64,000 nucleotides of DNA from Bidens hawaiensis (lineage: Eukaryota > Streptophyta > Magnoliopsida > Asterales > Asteraceae). Within the stretch, counting starts at the first letter, position 1, and each line of letters opens with the position of its first letter. The notes beneath the pieces were generated by a model, which had not been told where the DNA came from, searched no databases, and saw only the letters and a program-made list of their open reading frames with translations. Where the stretch lies: contig JAIQDT010003759.1 of NCBI GenBank assembly GCA_021521415.1, positions 1 to 64,000 of the forward strand, given 5' to 3'. Position numbers and translations under genes: made by a program. Shown here in pieces: positions 60,740 to 64,000 of the stretch.

Positions 60740-62487
60740 ATGTCCTCTACTTTTGAGCCTGAGCTTGTTTCTCCAATTTCTAAACCGGAACGACTCTTTC
60801 GTCGACGAGCACGTAAACGGACAACAAAAACCGCCGAAGCAATCAAAGGCGAATTAGTAGACGCCACCACCTCAGGAGAAAATCAAACCGAAGAAATGAT
60901 GGCGTCCTAAAACAATGAGCCGAACATGAGCCAGTATGCCAAGCCAAGTCTTGAAGGCTATGGAAATGGAGTGGCTCCACCCGAAATCACCGAAAATTTC
61001 GAAATCAAATCAAGCACCATTCATATGGTGGAAAATTCAGTTCAATTTTCATGGTCTCCTCGACGAAGACCCTCTTTCTCACATATCTCGATTCTTACGA
61101 ATCTGCGGAACCTTTAAAATACAGAACTGTTCAGAAGATCAAATCAAACTCAAACTCTTTCCTTTCTCTCTAAGGGGTCAAGCCCTAGAATGTATAGAAT
61201 CTATTTTCTCTGGTTCCATCACCACTTGGGACCAGATGGTTGAACAGTTTCTCCTCAAATATTTTCCGCCCGATAAAACTGCCAAATACCGAGCCAGCAT
61301 TACCGGATTCCGGACCGATGATGATGAGTCGTTACCCACAGCATGGGAAATATATAAAAGTCTTCTAAGAAGATGTCCACACCATGGACTGAGCGTATGG
61401 TTACAAGTTCAAACTTTCTTTGACGCACAATCCAGTCAAAACAAACAGGTCATCGACCAGATCGCTGGTGGAGACCTGGGATCCAAATCACCTAACGAAG
61501 CATTTGAAGTCCTGGAGAAGGCCGCAAAGAAGAGTTTCTGTTACAACCCACCCACGTGATTCCAACACTCTTGTCACAGCACAGCTTGAAGCCCTTTCTA
61601 AAAAATTCGAACAACTTCAAGCCGAACTATGAAAAACCAGACTCACCTGTGACACTTGTGGAGGAAATCATAAGACGAGTGACTGTAAACAAGTCATCAA
61701 GGCCATGGAAGAAGTCGATTTCATCGCTCGACAGAACAACGCTTTCAGCAACAGCTACAATCCAAGATGGAGAAACCACCCGAATTTCAGCTGGAAAGAC
61801 GGAGGTAACACTCAAACTTTACCCGGATTCGAAAAGAGACCAATGAATCAACCCTTCCAGCCTAAACCTCAATTTCAAGATCAAAGTTCTAGTATCCATC
61901 AAAACCCAAGCTACTCTAAGATCGAAGAAATGCTAATCCAACTCATGACCAAAACAAATGAAGCAGAAAAGAAAGCCGACTCAAGAGCTGTTGATATCAG
62001 CGGAGTATTATTAAAACATGAAGCTGATCTCAAAAGTCAACAAGCATCACTTCAGAACCTAGAAACCCAAATTGGACAAATTGCCCGACAATTATCCGAA
62101 AGACCACCTGACACTCTTCCAAGCAACACAATTACCAACCCGAATGCAACAGCTAACGCCTTTACACTCAGAAGCAGTACGACCACTGTTGTCTCACCAA
62201 CTTTAGGACCAGTTATGGAGAAGAGATCTCCTGATGAAACACAGGAGATGCTGACCCCAACAAGCACAATACTGCCCAAGGAGCCAGTCCGAACTTATGT
62301 TCCACCTATTCCATACCCTGGAAGACTGAAGCAGGAACGATTGGAAGTTCAGCATGGGAAGTTTCTAGAACTCTTTAAGCAACTCCGTATCAACATCCCT
62401 TTTGTCGAAGCTATTGCTCAGATGCCTAAATACGCCAAATTTCTCAAAGAAGTACTGGCAAACAAAAGGAAGCTGGAGGAGCTCTAG
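60740..62487 (+). pseudogene. Athila-like gag with zinc knuckle, broken
   Basis: It starts at MSSTFEPEL (60740). A stop at about 60908 and a shift at about 61050 separate this from the gag core (60936-61559): KLKLFPFSLRGQALECIES, TTWDQMVEQFLLKYFPP, WLQVQTFF. The next piece has the CCHC knuckle (TCDTCGGNHKTSDC, 61648-61686), preceded by a stop at 61630-61632. An open frame of 260 codons (61705-62487) holds ARQNNAFSNSYNP and a coiled-coil-prone region. It would coat element RNA. Confidence 0.85.
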
Positions 62488-62544
62488 CATGTCACCGTAA
62501 GTGAAGAATGCTCAGCCGTCCTCCAAAGAAAGCTGCCGACAAAG

Positions 62545-63042
62545 ATGACCGATACAGGGAGCTTTGCTATCCCTTGTGTCATAGGAAATTTGTCTGTTAG
62601 CAATGCCCTGGCCGACCTAGGAGCTAGTATTAATTTAATGCCTTATGTGGTTTTTGCAAAACTAGGGATAGGAGAACCAAAACCCACCCGCATGAGCATT
62701 CAATTCGCTGACCGATCTGTTAAATATCCTCGGGGCATTGTTGAAAACATGCTTGTCAAAATTGACAACTTTGTTTTCCCAGTAGATTTTGTAATTCTAG
62801 ACATGGAGGAAGACAAAAGTGTACATTTGATTTTAGGAAGACCCTTTTTAGCCACCGCAAAGGCTATTATTGATGTTTGCACTGGCAAACTCACTCTCGG
62901 GGTCAATGACGAGGCAATCACTTTTGACATAGGAAAATCTATGCAATATCCGCAACAGCACAATGACACATTATACTGTGTTGACATCATAGATTCCATG
63001 GTAAGTTACTATAGCGAGATTCCTCTATTAATACACCACTAG
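62545..63042 (+). pseudogene. Athila-like aspartic protease
   Basis: Open frame of 165 codons. The catalytic region is ALADLGASINLMP (the Asp-Leu-Gly-Ala form of the D-(S/T)-G-A motif common in these elements) and the later HLILGRPFLATAKAIID block is the usual second half. It would process the polyprotein. It is intact over this stretch but out of context because gag upstream and RT downstream are broken. It pairs with 9520-10000 of the left element. Confidence 0.8.
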
Positions 63043-63125
63043 AAACACAAGTCTTAGACAAAACACTCAACAAACCCATTTTAGAAAACGAAAATCTCAA
63101 TAATGACTACCGCGAAGAATCAGAA

Positions 63126-64000
63126 ATGGTATATGAAATCATTGAAAATAATGAAAAATCAAAACCATCAATCAAAGAACCACCGGCCTTAGAGTTAAAA
63201 GAACTACCAAACCATCTCAAATACGCCTTTCTAGAAAAAAATTCTCAACTCCCAGTAATTATTTCATCTCACCTTTCTAAAGAAGAGAAAGACGAACTTC
63301 TGAAGGTTCTCAAGAACCATAAGAAGGCCATCGCATGGAAGATCATGGATATCAAGGGCATTCGTCCTTCTTTTGTACTCACAAAATTCTCATGGAAGAA
63401 GAATACAAACCCGTGGTCCAACATCAGAGACGTCTCAATCCCAACATGCAAGATGTGGTGAAGAAAGAAGTAATCAAACTACTTGATGCCGGATTAATCT
63501 ACACGATCTTGGATTCACCTTGGGTTAGTCCCGTTCAAGTAGTACCCAAGAAGGGAGGAATGACGGTCGTAATGAACGAGAAGGACGAGTTAATACCAAT
63601 GAGAACCATCACAGCCTGGTGAGTTTGCATTGATTACCGGAAGCTTAATGACGCCACAAGAAAAGATCATTTTCCACTTCCTTTCATCGATCAAATGCTT
63701 GAGCGATTATCTGGAAAAATGTTCTACTGCTTTCTTGACGGATTCTCCGGATATTTCCAAATTCCCATTGCTCTTGAGGATCAGGAGAAAACCACTTTTA
63801 CATGTCCATACGGAACCTTCGCCTACCGAAGAATGCCATTTGGACTATGTAATGCTCCAGCCACCTTCCAACGGTGCATGATGGCCATCTTTTATGAAAT
63901 GATCGAAAACTCTATGGAAGTCTTCATGGATGACTTCTTAGTCTTCGGAGACTCCTTCGATCATTGTCTGAAAAACCTAGACCAAATGTTAGCTAGGTGT
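63126..64000 (+). pseudogene. Athila-like reverse transcriptase, partial at window end
   Basis: A shift near 63380 separates WKIMDIKGI from the next piece (63335-63622; SPWVSPVQVVPKKGG). At 63620 the codon after TAW is TGA where the left copy has CGA. The frame then goes on through VCIDYRKLNDATRKDHFPLPF, the first catalytic Asp in FLDGFSGYFQI, CPYGTFAYRRMPFGLCNAP and EVFMDDFLVFG. The window ends in the following segment. Confidence 0.88.

Larger units (their letters stand above)
58661..64000 (+). mobile_element. Second Athila-like element, cut by the window end
   Basis: Full 5' LTR, tRNA-Asp-type primer site, leader, gag, protease and the first part of RT, all on the plus strand. It matches the left element closely enough for its breaks to be read by comparison. 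Stops and shifts in gag and RT make it non-autonomous. RT here keeps the segment that the left copy lost. Confidence 0.9.

Overview
The window looks like nuclear DNA of a flowering plant. It has intron-rich genes with GT-AG splicing, plant-type cytosolic enolase and pyruvate kinase, AT-rich introns, and dense nested retrotransposons of the SIRE-like copia, Athila-like gypsy and chromovirus-like gypsy types. The mix of SIRE-like elements with a long third ORF and PIF/Harbinger elements would suit a large-genome eudicot, possibly Asteraceae. That last step is an inference from general familiarity with repeat families, not from a search.

Layout. 1-310 is the edge and a 5' LTR fragment of a gypsy element that runs off the left side. 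About 311-26260 is a minus-strand Athila-like element opened by three insertions: a solo LTR (1947-3845, TSD catct), a PIF/Harbinger DNA transposon with transposase and Myb-like partner genes (4441-8583, TSD taa), and a 12.5 kb SIRE-like copia element (11150-23611, TSD catac, LTRs differing at 3 of 485 sites). 26585-31177 is a solo LTR (TSD ggaaa) with a second solo LTR inside it (27671-30129). 32898-33853 is a hAT-like non-autonomous element with a Tourist-like MITE inside, and 34413-35350 is a MITE related to the Harbinger element.

The gene island is 35.6-51.3 kb. It holds two apparently functional host genes on the plus strand: enolase (17 exons, 35653-39167) and cytosolic pyruvate kinase (16 exons, 45544-51287). 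They catalyse the last two steps of glycolysis: enolase makes phosphoenolpyruvate and pyruvate kinase consumes it. Between them lie small repeats, a Helitron-like 3' end and a GGT-rich MITE-like block. To the right, 52449-58410 is an older copia element on the minus strand (252 bp LTRs with about 14 differences). From 58661 to the end is a second Athila-like element on the plus strand, cut by the window inside reverse transcriptase.

Points most worth a second look: the third ORF of the SIRE-like element begins at what looks like a splice acceptor; GCGAAGTT hairpin arrays occur both in that copia element and in an unrelated gypsy solo LTR; related solo LTRs carry tandem arrays at matching positions but with unrelated sequence; enolase and pyruvate kinase are neighbours; and the pyruvate kinase C-terminus has shifted frame. 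No CRISPR array, rRNA gene or complete tRNA gene was seen.
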